64,000 nt of DNA from Aliirhizobium wenxiniae. GTDB taxonomy: Bacteria; Pseudomonadota; Alphaproteobacteria; Rhizobiales; Rhizobiaceae. Each line of letters opens with the position of its first letter. Position 1 is the stretch's first letter. The stretch covers positions 290,672 to 354,671 of the forward strand of contig NZ_JAEUAN010000005.1 in the NCBI RefSeq assembly GCF_019511445.1, written 5' to 3'. Position numbers and translations under genes: made by a program. Below the pieces are notes generated by a model. That model was not told where the DNA came from, did no database searches, and saw only the letters and a list, made by a program, of their open reading frames with translations. Positions 46,464 to 55,752 of the stretch are shown here, piece after piece.

Positions 46464-47081
46464 TTAAAACGGCAGGTGGGGTCGATCGACCGCATCACGC
46501 AGCAGCACCAGATACTCGTCCTTGGGAATATCGATCGCGCCGAACGTCTTCAGGTGATCGGTCGTGAACTGCGTGTCCAGCAGTTTGAAACCGTTCCGGT
46601 TCAATCGTTCCACCAGATGCACGAGGCAGATCTTCGAAGCATCGGTACGCCGCGAGAACATGCTTTCACCAAAGAAGGCAGCACCCAGCGACACGCCATA
46701 GAGACCGCCCACCAGAACGCCGTCTTCCCAGGCTTCGACGCTGTGTGCATGTCCCATGCGGTGAAGCTCGCCATAAAGTTGGCGAATGGTGGCGTTGATC
46801 CACGTGCTCGGTCGGTCGGGCGCGGATTGTGCGCACATGCCGATGACGTCATCGAATGCGGTATCGAAACGGATTTCGAATGGCGCTTTACGGATGGTCT
46901 TGGCAAGGCTTTTGGAGACGTGGAAATCGTCTAGCGGGATGATGCCCCGCATTTCCGGCTCGACCCAGAAGATCTCCGGATCATCGGCCGCTTCGGCCAT
47001 CGGAAACAGGCCTATCGAATAGGCTCGCAACAGAACGTCCGGTGTGATTGCCGGGTAATATCTGCCGCGCCGACCTGCCAT
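46464..47081 (-). CDS. aat: leucyl/phenylalanyl-tRNA-protein transferase
   Basis: A 205-residue enzyme that adds Leu or Phe to N-terminal Lys/Arg of proteins, marking them for ClpAP through the N-degron pathway. Typical segments: [36 protein letters not shown] split as landmarks, and [19 protein letters not shown]. Length is at the short end of the family. The stop lies 17 bp from the convergent DUF2155 gene. Confidence 0.94.
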   Translation of the reverse strand: MAGRRGRYYPAITPDVLLRAYSIGLFPMAEAADDPEIFWVEPEMRGIIPLDDFHVSKSLAKTIRKAPFEIRFDTAFDDVIGMCAQSAPDRPSTWINATIRQLYGELHRMGHAHSVEAWEDGVLVGGLYGVSLGAAFFGESMFSRRTDASKICLVHLVERLNRNGFKLLDTQFTTDHLKTFGAIDIPKDEYLVLLRDAVDRPHLPF

Positions 47082-47201
47082 TTCGCTCCCTATGGCATCG
47101 ACCCTGAAGCCGGTATCGGCTTTCGGAAAGTACGATGCAGATAATCCATTTCTGCCTCATCCTTTATGCATCGGCTTTGACGCAGAAAGGATGAGATAGA
47201 A

Positions 47202-47232
47202 AGACGCCCGGAACGATGTGCTCCGGGCGTCT
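47202..47232 (-). terminator. stem-loop terminator of the acc operon
   Basis: AGACGCCCGGA (47202-47212) pairs with TCCGGGCGTCT (47222-47232), an 11-bp stem eight bases past the accC stop; on the minus strand it is followed by T-rich TTCTATC. Confidence 0.7.
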
Positions 47233-47239
47233 ATTATAA

Positions 47240-48586
47240 TCAGTGTTCGTTGCCGCCGGCCAGATAGTTTTCCAGCCAGTGAATGTCGTAGTCGCCCTTC
47301 AATATGTCGGGGTTCTTGACCAGGTCCTGGAAGAGCGGCAGCGTTGTCTTGATACCGTCGACGACGAATTCGTCCAGCACGCGACCGAGGCGCTTGATGC
47401 ATTCCTCGCGCGTGCGGCCATGGACGATCAGCTTGCCGATCAGGCTGTCATAGTAAGGCGGGATCTTGTAGCCCGCATAGACACCCGAATCGACGCGAAC
47501 GCCGAGGCCGCCCGGAGCATGGAAATGCGTGATCGTGCCGGGCGAGGGAACGAAGGTCCGCGGGTCCTCGGCATTGATACGGCACTCGATCGCGTGACCC
47601 TGGAACTGGATCTCTTCCTGGGTAACCGAAAGCCCGTCGCCGGAAGCAACACGGATCTGCTCATGCACGAGATCGATATTGGTGATCGCCTCGGTGATCG
47701 GGTGTTCCACCTGTAGGCGGGTGTTCATTTCGATGAAATAGAACTCGCCGTTTTCGTAGAGGAACTCGATCGTACCGGCACCGCGATACTTCATCTTCTT
47801 CATCGCGTCGGCGCAGATCTGGCCGATCTTCATGCGCTGCTCAACGGTAAGGGCAGGGGAGTTTGCTTCTTCCCAGACCTTCTGGTGGCGACGCTGCAGC
47901 GAGCAGTCGCGTTCGCCGAGATGGATCGCATTGCCTTCACCGTCACCGACGACCTGGATTTCGATGTGCCGCGGCTTGCCGAGGTACTTTTCCATGTAGA
48001 CGGCACCGTTGCCGAACGCGGCCAGCGCTTCGGTACGGGCGGTGTTGAAGGCTTCTTCGAGGTCGGCTTCGGTCTTGGCGACCTTCATACCGCGTCCACC
48101 ACCGCCAGCCGTCGCCTTGATCAGGACCGGAAAACCGATTTCCCTGGCGATTTCCATGGCGTTTTCGGGCGTGACTTCGCCCTCGGAGCCCGGAACGACC
48201 GGGATGCCGAGATCGACGGCCGTCTGCTTGGCAGTGATCTTGTCACCCATCAGGCGGATATGCTCGGCGGTCGGGCCGATGAAGGTAATGCCATGCGCTT
48301 CGAGGATTTCCGCGAACTTGGCATTCTCCGACAGGAAGCCGTAGCCCGGATGCACGGCGTCAGCGCCGGTGATCTCGCAGGCTGCAACGATCTGGTGGAT
48401 GTTGAGATAGCTTTCGCGCGACGGCGGAGGGCCGATACACACGCTCTCGTCGGCGAGGCGGACGTGCATGGCGTCCGCATCGGCCGTGGAATGCACGGCG
48501 ACCGTTGCGATACCGAGTTCCTTGGCGGCTCTCAGGACACGCAGCGCGATCTCACCGCGATTGGCTATGAGGATCTTGGAAATCAT
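47240..48586 (-). CDS. accC: acetyl-CoA carboxylase, biotin carboxylase subunit
   Basis: A 448-residue ATP-grasp enzyme that carboxylates biotin on AccB. Motifs: [18 protein letters not shown], the glycine-rich ATP loop [14 protein letters not shown], and [16 protein letters not shown]. The start at 48586 ([11 protein letters not shown]) is the family start; the extension to 48664 lies within accB. Ten bases separate it from the accB stop. Catalyses the first half-reaction of malonyl-CoA synthesis. Confidence 0.97.
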   Translation of the reverse strand: MISKILIANRGEIALRVLRAAKELGIATVAVHSTADADAMHVRLADESVCIGPPPSRESYLNIHQIVAACEITGADAVHPGYGFLSENAKFAEILEAHGITFIGPTAEHIRLMGDKITAKQTAVDLGIPVVPGSEGEVTPENAMEIAREIGFPVLIKATAGGGGRGMKVAKTEADLEEAFNTARTEALAAFGNGAVYMEKYLGKPRHIEIQVVGDGEGNAIHLGERDCSLQRRHQKVWEEANSPALTVEQRMKIGQICADAMKKMKYRGAGTIEFLYENGEFYFIEMNTRLQVEHPITEAITNIDLVHEQIRVASGDGLSVTQEEIQFQGHAIECRINAEDPRTFVPSPGTITHFHAPGGLGVRVDSGVYAGYKIPPYYDSLIGKLIVHGRTREECIKRLGRVLDEFVVDGIKTTLPLFQDLVKNPDILKGDYDIHWLENYLAGGNEH

Positions 48587-48596
48587 GAAAAGCGCC

Positions 48597-49064
48597 TTAC
48601 TCGACGATGACGAGCGGCTGACCGTATTCCACGGGCTGCGCGTCGTTGACCAGAATTTCAACAACCTTGCCGGAACGCGGCGCGGGGATCTGGTTCATGG
48701 TCTTCATCGCTTCGATGATGAGCAGTGTCTGGCCTTCCTTGACGGTCGCGCCGACTTCGATGAATGCCTTGGCGCCCGGAGCAGGCGACAGGTAAGCCGT
48801 ACCGACCATCGGTGCGGTGACCGCGTTCTTGTTGTCGGCGGCGGCGACCGGTGCTGCTGCGGCCGGAGCGGCGGCAACCGGTGCTGCGGCTGCAACCGGA
48901 GCAGCTGCGATCGGAGCCTGTACGTACTGCGTTGCCGAAGCGCGCGAAACGCGGATGCGCAGATCATCCTGTTCGACTTCGATCTCGGTGAGATCGGTAT
49001 CGTTGAGGATGTCAGCGAGGTCGCGGATCAGTCCCTTGTCGATCCCGTTCTTCTTCTCAGACAT
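48597..49064 (-). CDS. accB: acetyl-CoA carboxylase biotin carrier protein
   Basis: A 155-residue carrier with an N-terminal segment ([21 protein letters not shown]), a long Ala/Pro linker at about residues 48-76 and a C-terminal biotinyl domain. The biotinylated Lys is in [11 protein letters not shown] (EAMKT instead of the more common EAMKM). It precedes accC and follows aroQ, the widely conserved aroQ-accB-accC arrangement. Confidence 0.97.
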   Translation of the reverse strand: MSEKKNGIDKGLIRDLADILNDTDLTEIEVEQDDLRIRVSRASATQYVQAPIAAAPVAAAAPVAAAPAAAAPVAAADNKNAVTAPMVGTAYLSPAPGAKAFIEVGATVKEGQTLLIIEAMKTMNQIPAPRSGKVVEILVNDAQPVEYGQPLVIVE

Positions 49065-49093
49065 GGCAAACCCTATTGTTCTGTTCTATCTTG

Positions 49094-49531
49094 TCAGGCG
49101 ATTGTGTATTTCAAGGCATGCAGCGCCAGAATGTAGCTCGCCGTGCCGAAGCCGCAGATGACGCCTTTGGCGGCCGGTGCGATCATCGAGTGATGGCGAA
49201 ATTCTTCCCGTGCATGAACATTCGAGATGTGCAGTTCGATGACTGGCACCGATACGGCCTTGATCGCATCATGAAGCGCGATAGACGTATGCGTATAGGC
49301 ACCGGCATTGATGGCGACGCCAACGGCTTTCTCGCCGGCCTCGTGAATCCAGTCGATCAGCGTGCCCTCATGGTTGCTCTGCCGGAAATCGACATCGAAA
49401 CCAAGTTCCTTGCCCGCCGCAATGCATTGCTGCTTAACGTCATCCAGCGTCTGCCCGCCATAGATGCCTGGCTCTCTTTTGCCCAGCATGTTGAGGTTGG
49501 GGCCATTGAGGACGAAAATCGTCTTGCTCAT
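49094..49531 (-). CDS. aroQ: 3-dehydroquinate dehydratase, type II
   Basis: A 145-residue enzyme of the shikimate pathway (trans-elimination of water from 3-dehydroquinate). It starts KTIFVLNGPNLNMLGKREPG, with the active-site Tyr in GIYGG and the conserved FRQSNHEGTLIDW, NAGAYTHTSIALHDA and ELHISNVHAREEFRHHS. The start at 49531 gives the family length. First gene of aroQ-accB-accC. Confidence 0.96.
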   Translation of the reverse strand: MSKTIFVLNGPNLNMLGKREPGIYGGQTLDDVKQQCIAAGKELGFDVDFRQSNHEGTLIDWIHEAGEKAVGVAINAGAYTHTSIALHDAIKAVSVPVIELHISNVHAREEFRHHSMIAPAAKGVICGFGTASYILALHALKYTIA

Positions 49532-49671
49532 ACCGATCTTATGTTCCATCCGAATTCAGCGGCCACCTATAGACCGGTAGGGCGGCAAGGGAAAGCCCCT
49601 GCCGCGCCGAAACGCCGCTGGTCCACTAATCGATTCGCGATTCGTCGAAGAGGTCTGAAAACCGGCCTGTC

Positions 49672-50430
49672 TCAGCAGCTTGCCTTGCCGCAGGAGCGGA
49701 CATTGCCGACCTTTTCCTCGATCTGCTGCAGGCCAACGGCGCCGAACACCGCCTCATCACCCACGATATAGGTCGGCGTGCCGGTAATCCCAATCGCATT
49801 TGCCAGCTGATAGGCCTGGCGAACGATGTCGTCATTCGGCTTTTCGGTCATCGTCTTGCGGATCGCAGCCTCGTCGACACCGAGTTCGGTCGCGACCGAA
49901 ATAGCAGTCGCTTCCGACGCATGTTCCTGACCGACAAGAAGCTCGCGGTGGAATTCCGGATATTTCTCGGGCGCGAGGATGCGTACGGCATCCGCAACCT
50001 TGTGCGCCGCCATGGAATCGGGGCCGAGGATCGGGAATTCCTTCAGCACGAAACGGATATTCTTGTCCTTGGCGAGAATCTCGTCCATGTCGCCCATGGC
50101 GCGCTTGCAGTAGCCGCAATTGTAATCGAAGAACTCGACCACGGTGACGTCGCCCTTGGGATTGCCGAGCACGATGTCGTTGGGAGACGAGAAGATCTCA
50201 TCCTTGTAGGCAGAGACCGCCTTGGTCGACTGATCGACGCGCTGGGCCTGCTGCTTGGCTTCCAGAGCATTTTGAACCTCGATCATCACTTCCGGGTTCT
50301 GGATCAGGTATTCGCGGATGAACGCGCCCATTTCCTTCTTCTGGTTGTCGTCGAGCGCGACAGCAGGAGCGGTGGCAATTGAGGCGGCCAGAACCGTGCC
50401 GGCGGCGAGCGTTTTGAACAGGCGTGTCAT
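49672..50430 (-). CDS. DsbA-like thiol:disulfide interchange protein (Com1 type)
   Basis: A 252-residue exported thioredoxin-fold protein. A signal peptide (residues 1-25, APAVA) precedes an amphipathic N-terminal segment KKEMGAFIREYLIQNPEVM seen in Com1/ScsC-like proteins. The active site is CGYC at residues 105-108 and the cis-Pro loop is GITGTPTYIVG. It probably introduces or isomerises disulfides in periplasmic proteins. Two extra Cys lie at the C-terminus (RSCGKASC). Confidence 0.88.
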   Translation of the reverse strand: MTRLFKTLAAGTVLAASIATAPAVALDDNQKKEMGAFIREYLIQNPEVMIEVQNALEAKQQAQRVDQSTKAVSAYKDEIFSSPNDIVLGNPKGDVTVVEFFDYNCGYCKRAMGDMDEILAKDKNIRFVLKEFPILGPDSMAAHKVADAVRILAPEKYPEFHRELLVGQEHASEATAISVATELGVDEAAIRKTMTEKPNDDIVRQAYQLANAIGITGTPTYIVGDEAVFGAVGLQQIEEKVGNVRSCGKASC

Positions 50431-50662
50431 AAAATTCCTCTTGAAGCTTGGCGACGCGAATTCCGGTCACCCGCATATCATCGGCGGCAAGGCTAAGGCA
50501 GATGGCGGACAGGCGAAACAGAAAAACTTCATTGCGACATGGGGAAGGCTTCACATCTGTGTAAAACACGAGACTGTCACGAAGACGTATTGCCACATGA
50601 AATCCAGTAGCTTGCAAGCATTTCCTGAATCACTTTGACAGTGACGGCGTTGATACGCGCAA

Positions 50663-50692
50663 AAAAATGGCCGCATCAGCGGCCATTTTTCT
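50663..50692 (-). terminator. rho-independent terminator of rne
   Basis: AAAATGGCCGC and GCGGCCATTTTT form a stem around ATCA, 20 bp past the rne stop; on the minus strand the stem is followed by a run of T. Confidence 0.85.
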
Positions 50693-50711
50693 CGATCGAT
50701 ATCGGCAGTTC

Positions 50712-53624
50712 TCAGAAGAACCCGCGGCGCTGCCACCAGCCGGCCTTTTTCGGCTTTGCCGCGTCATCTTCGCCTTCCGGAGCAGGATTGACGTCGGAGC
50801 TCTTCACCACCGCCTCGCTCGAGGAGGAGATGTTGGAGGCGCGGTTGGCGCGTGCCGGCTTTGCCTCTTTTTCTTCGGTGGCTGCAGCTTCGACCGCAGG
50901 AGCTTCGACGACTGCTTCTTCTGCCTTTGTTTCTACCGCAGGAGCAGCTTCAACCGGTTCGGCAACGACCTCCGCAACCGGTGCAACTTCGGCCTCAGCT
51001 GCCGCAGCGGCTGCTGCTTCGGCTTCGATCGCCTTCTTGCTGCGACGCGCACGCTTCGGCTTGGTCGGCGGCTCGACCTCTGCGGCAGGTTCTGTCGGTG
51101 CGGCTTCCGCAACCGTTTCTGCCGGTGCCTGTTCTGCAGCTTCAACCACGACCTCGACAACCTCGCTCACAGGAGCGGCATCATCGGCTACGGTCTCGGC
51201 ATCGCTATCGACGCTGGCTTCAACACCCTCTTCGCCATTGCGGTTGCGACGTCCGCCGCGCTTGCCACGACGACGGCGCTTGCGGCGGCCGTTTTCGTCG
51301 GTTTCCGCATCGGCGGAAGCGTCAACGTCAGCGGATGTCTCGACGGCATCATCCTCGCTCTCGTCATCGCCATCTTCGGCGTCTTCGGAGATCTGCTCGA
51401 CATTGCCATTCTCTGCCTGGGCATCGCCGTTACGCTCACCATTGCGGTTGCGACGACGACGACGACGCTTGCGCTTGCGACCGTTCTGGTCATCGCCTTC
51501 GGCACGTTCCGGCTTACTGACAGCCTTGGCTGGCTCGAGGTCGTTTTCTTCTTCGTCCTCTTCCATCTCGATGACGACATCGTCGTCTTCCTCGACCGGG
51601 ATGGCGGCAAACTGCATCAGGCTTTCGATCTTGACCGGGTTCTCGACGGCTTCGCCGCGATCGATGGCAAAATGGGTCGAGCCGATGCTGACGTCGGATT
51701 CGATGAAGATAGAAACGCCGAAGCGGTTTTCGTAATCCACCACGGTGCCGCGCTTATGGTTCAGCAGGAAGAGCGCGATGTCCGGGGTGGTGCGCACGGT
51801 GATGTCATGCGTGGTGTTTTTCAGCAGGTATTCCTCGATGCCACGCAGCACGTGCAGGGCAACGGAGGACTGCGAACGGACATGGCCCGTGCCGCCGCAA
51901 TGCGAGCAGATCTGTGTCGTCGATTCGAGAACCGAGGCGCGGATGCGCTGGCGCGACATTTCGAGAAGACCGAAATGCGAGATACGGCCGACCTGGATGC
52001 GGGCACGGTCGTTCTTCAGGCAATCCTTCAGCTTCTTCTCGACAGCGCGGTTGTTGCGCTTTTCTTCCATGTCGATGAAGTCGATGACGATCAGGCCGGC
52101 AAGGTCGCGCAGGCGAAGCTGACGGGCAACTTCTTCTGCGGCCTCGAGGTTGGTCTGCAATGCCGTGTCTTCGATCGAATGCTCGCGGGTCGAACGACCG
52201 GAGTTCACGTCGACGGCAACCAGCGCTTCGGTCTGGTTGATGATCAGGTAGCCGCCGGACTTCAGTGTCACCTGCGGCTGCAGCATGCGGTCGAGCTGCG
52301 CCTCGATGCCGGAGCGCGAAAAGATCGGGTGCAGGTCACGGTAAGGCTGAACCACCTTGGCGTGGCTCGGCATAAGCATCTTCATGAAGTCTTTCGCTTC
52401 ACGATAGCCGTCTTCGCCGGACACGATGATCTCGCCGATATCCTTGTTGTAGAGGTCACGGATCGAGCGCTTGATCAGCGAGCCTTCTTCATAAACGAGG
52501 CAAGGCGCGGTCGACTGCAGCGTCAGTGTGCGGACGTTTTCCCACAGACGCATCAAGTATTCGAAGTCGCGCTTGACTTCGACGCGAGTGCGGTTGGCAC
52601 CGGCTGTGCGCAGGATGACGCCCATGCCCTGCGGCACGTCCAGTTCCTTGGCGATTTCCTTCAGGCGCTTGCGGTCCTGCGGCTGGGTGATCTTGCGGGA
52701 AATGCCGCCGCCACGCGCCGTGTTCGGCATCAGGACCGAGTAACGGCCTGCCAGCGACAGATAGGTGGTGAGGGCAGCACCCTTGTTGCCGCGTTCTTCC
52801 TTGGCGACCTGAACGAGCAGGATCTGGCGACGCTTGATGACTTCCTGGATGCGATACTGCTTGCGCGGCTTGCGCACGACGCGATCCGGCACTTCTTCCA
52901 TGGCGTCTTCGGCGCCAACGGACTCGATGACTTCCTTTTCGTGGTTGTCGTCATCATCGTCGTCATCGTCGCTGTCATGACCACGACGTGCATCGACATC
53001 CTCGGAGATCGAATCGGTGTCGATCATTGCGGCCATGCTTTCAGGCGTCGAATCGTCGGCGTCGTCTGCAGGGGCGCTTTCAGCCGTTTCGGCGACAGCT
53101 TCTTCCGCAGCGGGCTCTACGACCTTCTTGCGCGAACGGGTGCGCTTCGGCTTGGCCTTCTTTTCAGGCTCGGCTTCTGCCGCGGCAGGTTCTGCAGCGG
53201 GAGCTTCCGCTGCCTCTACCGTTTCTGCGGCTGCAACTGCAGGCGTTTCAGCCGTTGCAATGCCGACATCCGGCTGTTCCTCGTTGGCAAGGTCGACCAC
53301 CGGATCGGCGGAATCCGCCTCGGCGATCTTGCGCTGGTCTTCAGCTTCCTGCTGCATCAGGGCCTGACGGTCCGCGAGCGGGATCTGGTAATAGTCGGGA
53401 TGGATTTCCGCGAATGCGAGGAAACCATGACGGTTGCCGCCGTAATCTACGAAAGCCGCCTGAAGCGAAGGCTCTACGCGGGTTACCTTGGCGAGGTAGA
53501 TATTGCCGCGGATCTGCTTCTTGTGTTGCGATTCGAAATCGAATTCTTCGATGCGGTTGCCGCGAACGACAACTACGCGCGTCTCCTCTTCGTGAGACGC
53601 ATCGATAAGCATTTTGTCTGCCAT
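50712..53624 (-). CDS. rne: ribonuclease E
   Basis: A 970-residue endoribonuclease, scaffold of the RNA degradosome. The S1 domain begins at GNIYLAKVTRVEPSLQAAFV and is interrupted by about 165 acidic and Ala-rich residues (residues about 100-265, with a run of nine Asp) before resuming. Catalytic Asp residues lie in VAVDVNSG and IVIDFIDM; the Zn-link is CSHCGG. The last about 300 residues are low-complexity Arg- and Glu/Ala-rich stretches that bind RNA and partners. The insert is an alphaproteobacterial trait. Confidence 0.95.
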   Translation of the reverse strand: MADKMLIDASHEEETRVVVVRGNRIEEFDFESQHKKQIRGNIYLAKVTRVEPSLQAAFVDYGGNRHGFLAFAEIHPDYYQIPLADRQALMQQEAEDQRKIAEADSADPVVDLANEEQPDVGIATAETPAVAAAETVEAAEAPAAEPAAAEAEPEKKAKPKRTRSRKKVVEPAAEEAVAETAESAPADDADDSTPESMAAMIDTDSISEDVDARRGHDSDDDDDDDDNHEKEVIESVGAEDAMEEVPDRVVRKPRKQYRIQEVIKRRQILLVQVAKEERGNKGAALTTYLSLAGRYSVLMPNTARGGGISRKITQPQDRKRLKEIAKELDVPQGMGVILRTAGANRTRVEVKRDFEYLMRLWENVRTLTLQSTAPCLVYEEGSLIKRSIRDLYNKDIGEIIVSGEDGYREAKDFMKMLMPSHAKVVQPYRDLHPIFSRSGIEAQLDRMLQPQVTLKSGGYLIINQTEALVAVDVNSGRSTREHSIEDTALQTNLEAAEEVARQLRLRDLAGLIVIDFIDMEEKRNNRAVEKKLKDCLKNDRARIQVGRISHFGLLEMSRQRIRASVLESTTQICSHCGGTGHVRSQSSVALHVLRGIEEYLLKNTTHDITVRTTPDIALFLLNHKRGTVVDYENRFGVSIFIESDVSIGSTHFAIDRGEAVENPVKIESLMQFAAIPVEEDDDVVIEMEEDEEENDLEPAKAVSKPERAEGDDQNGRKRKRRRRRRNRNGERNGDAQAENGNVEQISEDAEDGDDESEDDAVETSADVDASADAETDENGRRKRRRRGKRGGRRNRNGEEGVEASVDSDAETVADDAAPVSEVVEVVVEAAEQAPAETVAEAAPTEPAAEVEPPTKPKRARRSKKAIEAEAAAAAAAEAEVAPVAEVVAEPVEAAPAVETKAEEAVVEAPAVEAAATEEKEAKPARANRASNISSSSEAVVKSSDVNPAPEGEDDAAKPKKAGWWQRRGFF

Positions 53625-54275
53625 TGAGTTTCTGCTCCTCGGCGCCGCCGTACAAATGCACGAAAGCCTGCCGCGAGGACAGGCTCGTTATGCACAACGG
53701 TCATGACGCCGGATAAAGGTGATCCCGCCGGGTCGATGCGAGACGGCAACGGGAAAGGCATCGAGGCCTTTGGCCTCTTCCTTCTTTCCGTTATCTGAAA
53801 AACTTGCCGCAACATTAAGGACCAAACGAGAATGACGATAACTGGATCCTGAGATCCGATGGGGTGCTCCATGCGAGCGGTGGGTGGCTAGCCACCCGGT
53901 ATTTTTCCGGCCGTGACCGGAGTGATCGATTACGCAAGCTTAAAGTGTTGCGACGGCGGATGTTTGCCGGTACTTGGCGCCAGATCCTTCAAGGCTGGCC
54001 AGCCCATCGACACACTATCCCGTCAACCCTCTAACCTCACTGGCGTTGTATGGTTTATCTGTCACAATAGCAAGGGAAAAGCCGTATCCGCCATATTGTG
54101 GATGGATTTAGCCGCCTTATCGAAAGTGGGGTAAGAAGCCACGATTCGTGTTCGTTGTAACAGAAATGCCTGAAATGCGGGGCTTTCATTGGCGAGGCGG
54201 ATGGTGTGCAAGAGATTTGGGGACGAGATACGCTTGAGGTCGAATAAAGGTCTAACAAATGGCAAGCTCGGCCTC
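53625..54275. other. divergent leader region between rne and amiC
   Basis: About 650 bp with no supportable gene. A perfect 16-bp palindrome, GGGTGGCTAGCCACCC (53882-53897), followed by GGTATTTTT on the plus strand, could be a terminator or a structural element of a long rne 5' leader. RNase E genes often have long, self-regulating leaders; here that is inference only. Confidence 0.4.
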
Positions 54276-55490
54276 ATGCATGTGATCGCAAAAATTGGAC
54301 GAATCGCTCGCCGGATCATTCCGCTCGTCATGCTTGCTGTTCTCGCCGGTCCCGCGATGTCTTTCGCCTCGCAGCAGCCTGTGCTTGCATTCGCCGCAAG
54401 GGTCGCAGGCGATGACGCCCGCACCCGTGTCGTCATCGACTTCGAGCAGAAACCCGATTTCGTCATTCACTATGTCGATGGCCCTGAACGCATTATCGTC
54501 GACCTATCGGCTGCAGCCTTCGGCTTTCCCGCATCCGACCTCGCGCCACGCGGCCTTTTCAAGGATATTCGCTACGGTACGATGGACAGCGATAGCGCCC
54601 GCATGGTCTTCACCGTCAATCGTCCGGTCAAGCTTGTGGTGGCGGAAGTTCAAAAGAACGAGGAACGTGGCTTCCGTCTGGTGCTCGATGCTGAAATGAC
54701 CACCAAGGAGCAGTTTTCCGCAATGCTCAAGGCGCAGGATTGGACCACGTCAGCGGCCGTGCCGCCTCAGGATATCAATCCGGTAGTCGAGGATGGTGTT
54801 TTCACGGTTGCTGTCGATGCCGGCCATGGCGGTATCGATGCCGGCGCAAGTGGCGCAACGACCAAGACGCCGGAGAAGACGGTAACGCTCGAATTCGCCC
54901 GCCTGCTTGCCGAGCGCCTCAACAAGGTCGATGGTGTAAAGGCCTTCCTGACGCGCGAGGATGACACGTTCCTGTCGCTGTCGCAGCGCGTCACCATCGC
55001 GCGGCAGAAACATGCGGACCTTTTCATTTCGCTTCATGCCGATACGCTGGCGCAGAAGGATATCCGCGGGGCGACCGTCTATACCTTGTCCGACAAGGCG
55101 TCCGACCGCATGGCTGAAAACCTTGCGGCCCGTGAAAACCTCTCCGACCAATTAGCGGGCTTCAGTATCGAGAGCGGCCCACCGGAAGTGGCCGATATCC
55201 TGCTCGACCTTACCCGTCGCGAGACGCAGGCATTTTCTGTGGCTCTGGCTGACAACGTGGTAAAATCCTTCGAGGGGCAGGTCGGCTTGATCAACAATCC
55301 GCACCGGCAAGCCAATTTCCAGGTTCTTCGCGCTCCGGATATTCCGTCCGTCTTGCTGGAAATGGGCTTTCTGTCGAATGCGGAGGATGAAAAGCTCCTG
55401 CTTGATGAGGAGTGGAGGAAGAAGGTGGCTGCACTCGTGGCCGATGCCGTCGACCGATATCGCCGCCGGTCCGTCGCCAATGGCGGGTAG
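54276..55490 (+). CDS. amiC: N-acetylmuramoyl-L-alanine amidase with AMIN domain
   Basis: A 404-residue exported amidase from ATG 54276 (MHVIAKIGRIARR). A signal peptide is followed by an AMIN domain (residues about 35-150, targeting to the septum or envelope) and an amidase_3 domain with zinc ligands in VAVDAGHGGIDAGA, EFARLLAERL and FISLHADT, and the catalytic Glu in VLLEMGFLSN. It cleaves septal peptidoglycan so daughter cells can separate. mrcA follows in the same direction. Confidence 0.92.
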   Translation: MHVIAKIGRIARRIIPLVMLAVLAGPAMSFASQQPVLAFAARVAGDDARTRVVIDFEQKPDFVIHYVDGPERIIVDLSAAAFGFPASDLAPRGLFKDIRYGTMDSDSARMVFTVNRPVKLVVAEVQKNEERGFRLVLDAEMTTKEQFSAMLKAQDWTTSAAVPPQDINPVVEDGVFTVAVDAGHGGIDAGASGATTKTPEKTVTLEFARLLAERLNKVDGVKAFLTREDDTFLSLSQRVTIARQKHADLFISLHADTLAQKDIRGATVYTLSDKASDRMAENLAARENLSDQLAGFSIESGPPEVADILLDLTRRETQAFSVALADNVVKSFEGQVGLINNPHRQANFQVLRAPDIPSVLLEMGFLSNAEDEKLLLDEEWRKKVAALVADAVDRYRRRSVANGG

Positions 55491-55752
55491 GGCCGGGTTG
55501 GGGTAGGGCGTGGCCGCATTGCCACATCGGCTACCCGATTGCCTCAGGCTGCGCCGAAGATACGGAATTACTTGTGAAAAGCCCTACTTTCCTCACATTC
55601 GAAGAGCAGGTCGCGGTAATGGATTTCGCATGGTCTCCGGTTTCGCGGAGTTGATCCGGTCTCCCTTGCACTGACGTAAACGGCGTGCAAAAGGCCTGTT
55701 GGCGTGCGATTGTTCTTTTCGCGCCGAGAAAAAGCTGAACGGTAGCTCAGAT

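Noticed and set aside
50667..53627. 986-codon frame opposite rne
   Set aside because: Antisense shadow of the Ala/Glu-rich RNase E coding sequence; composed of repeated Phe/Gly/Arg patterns with no domain.
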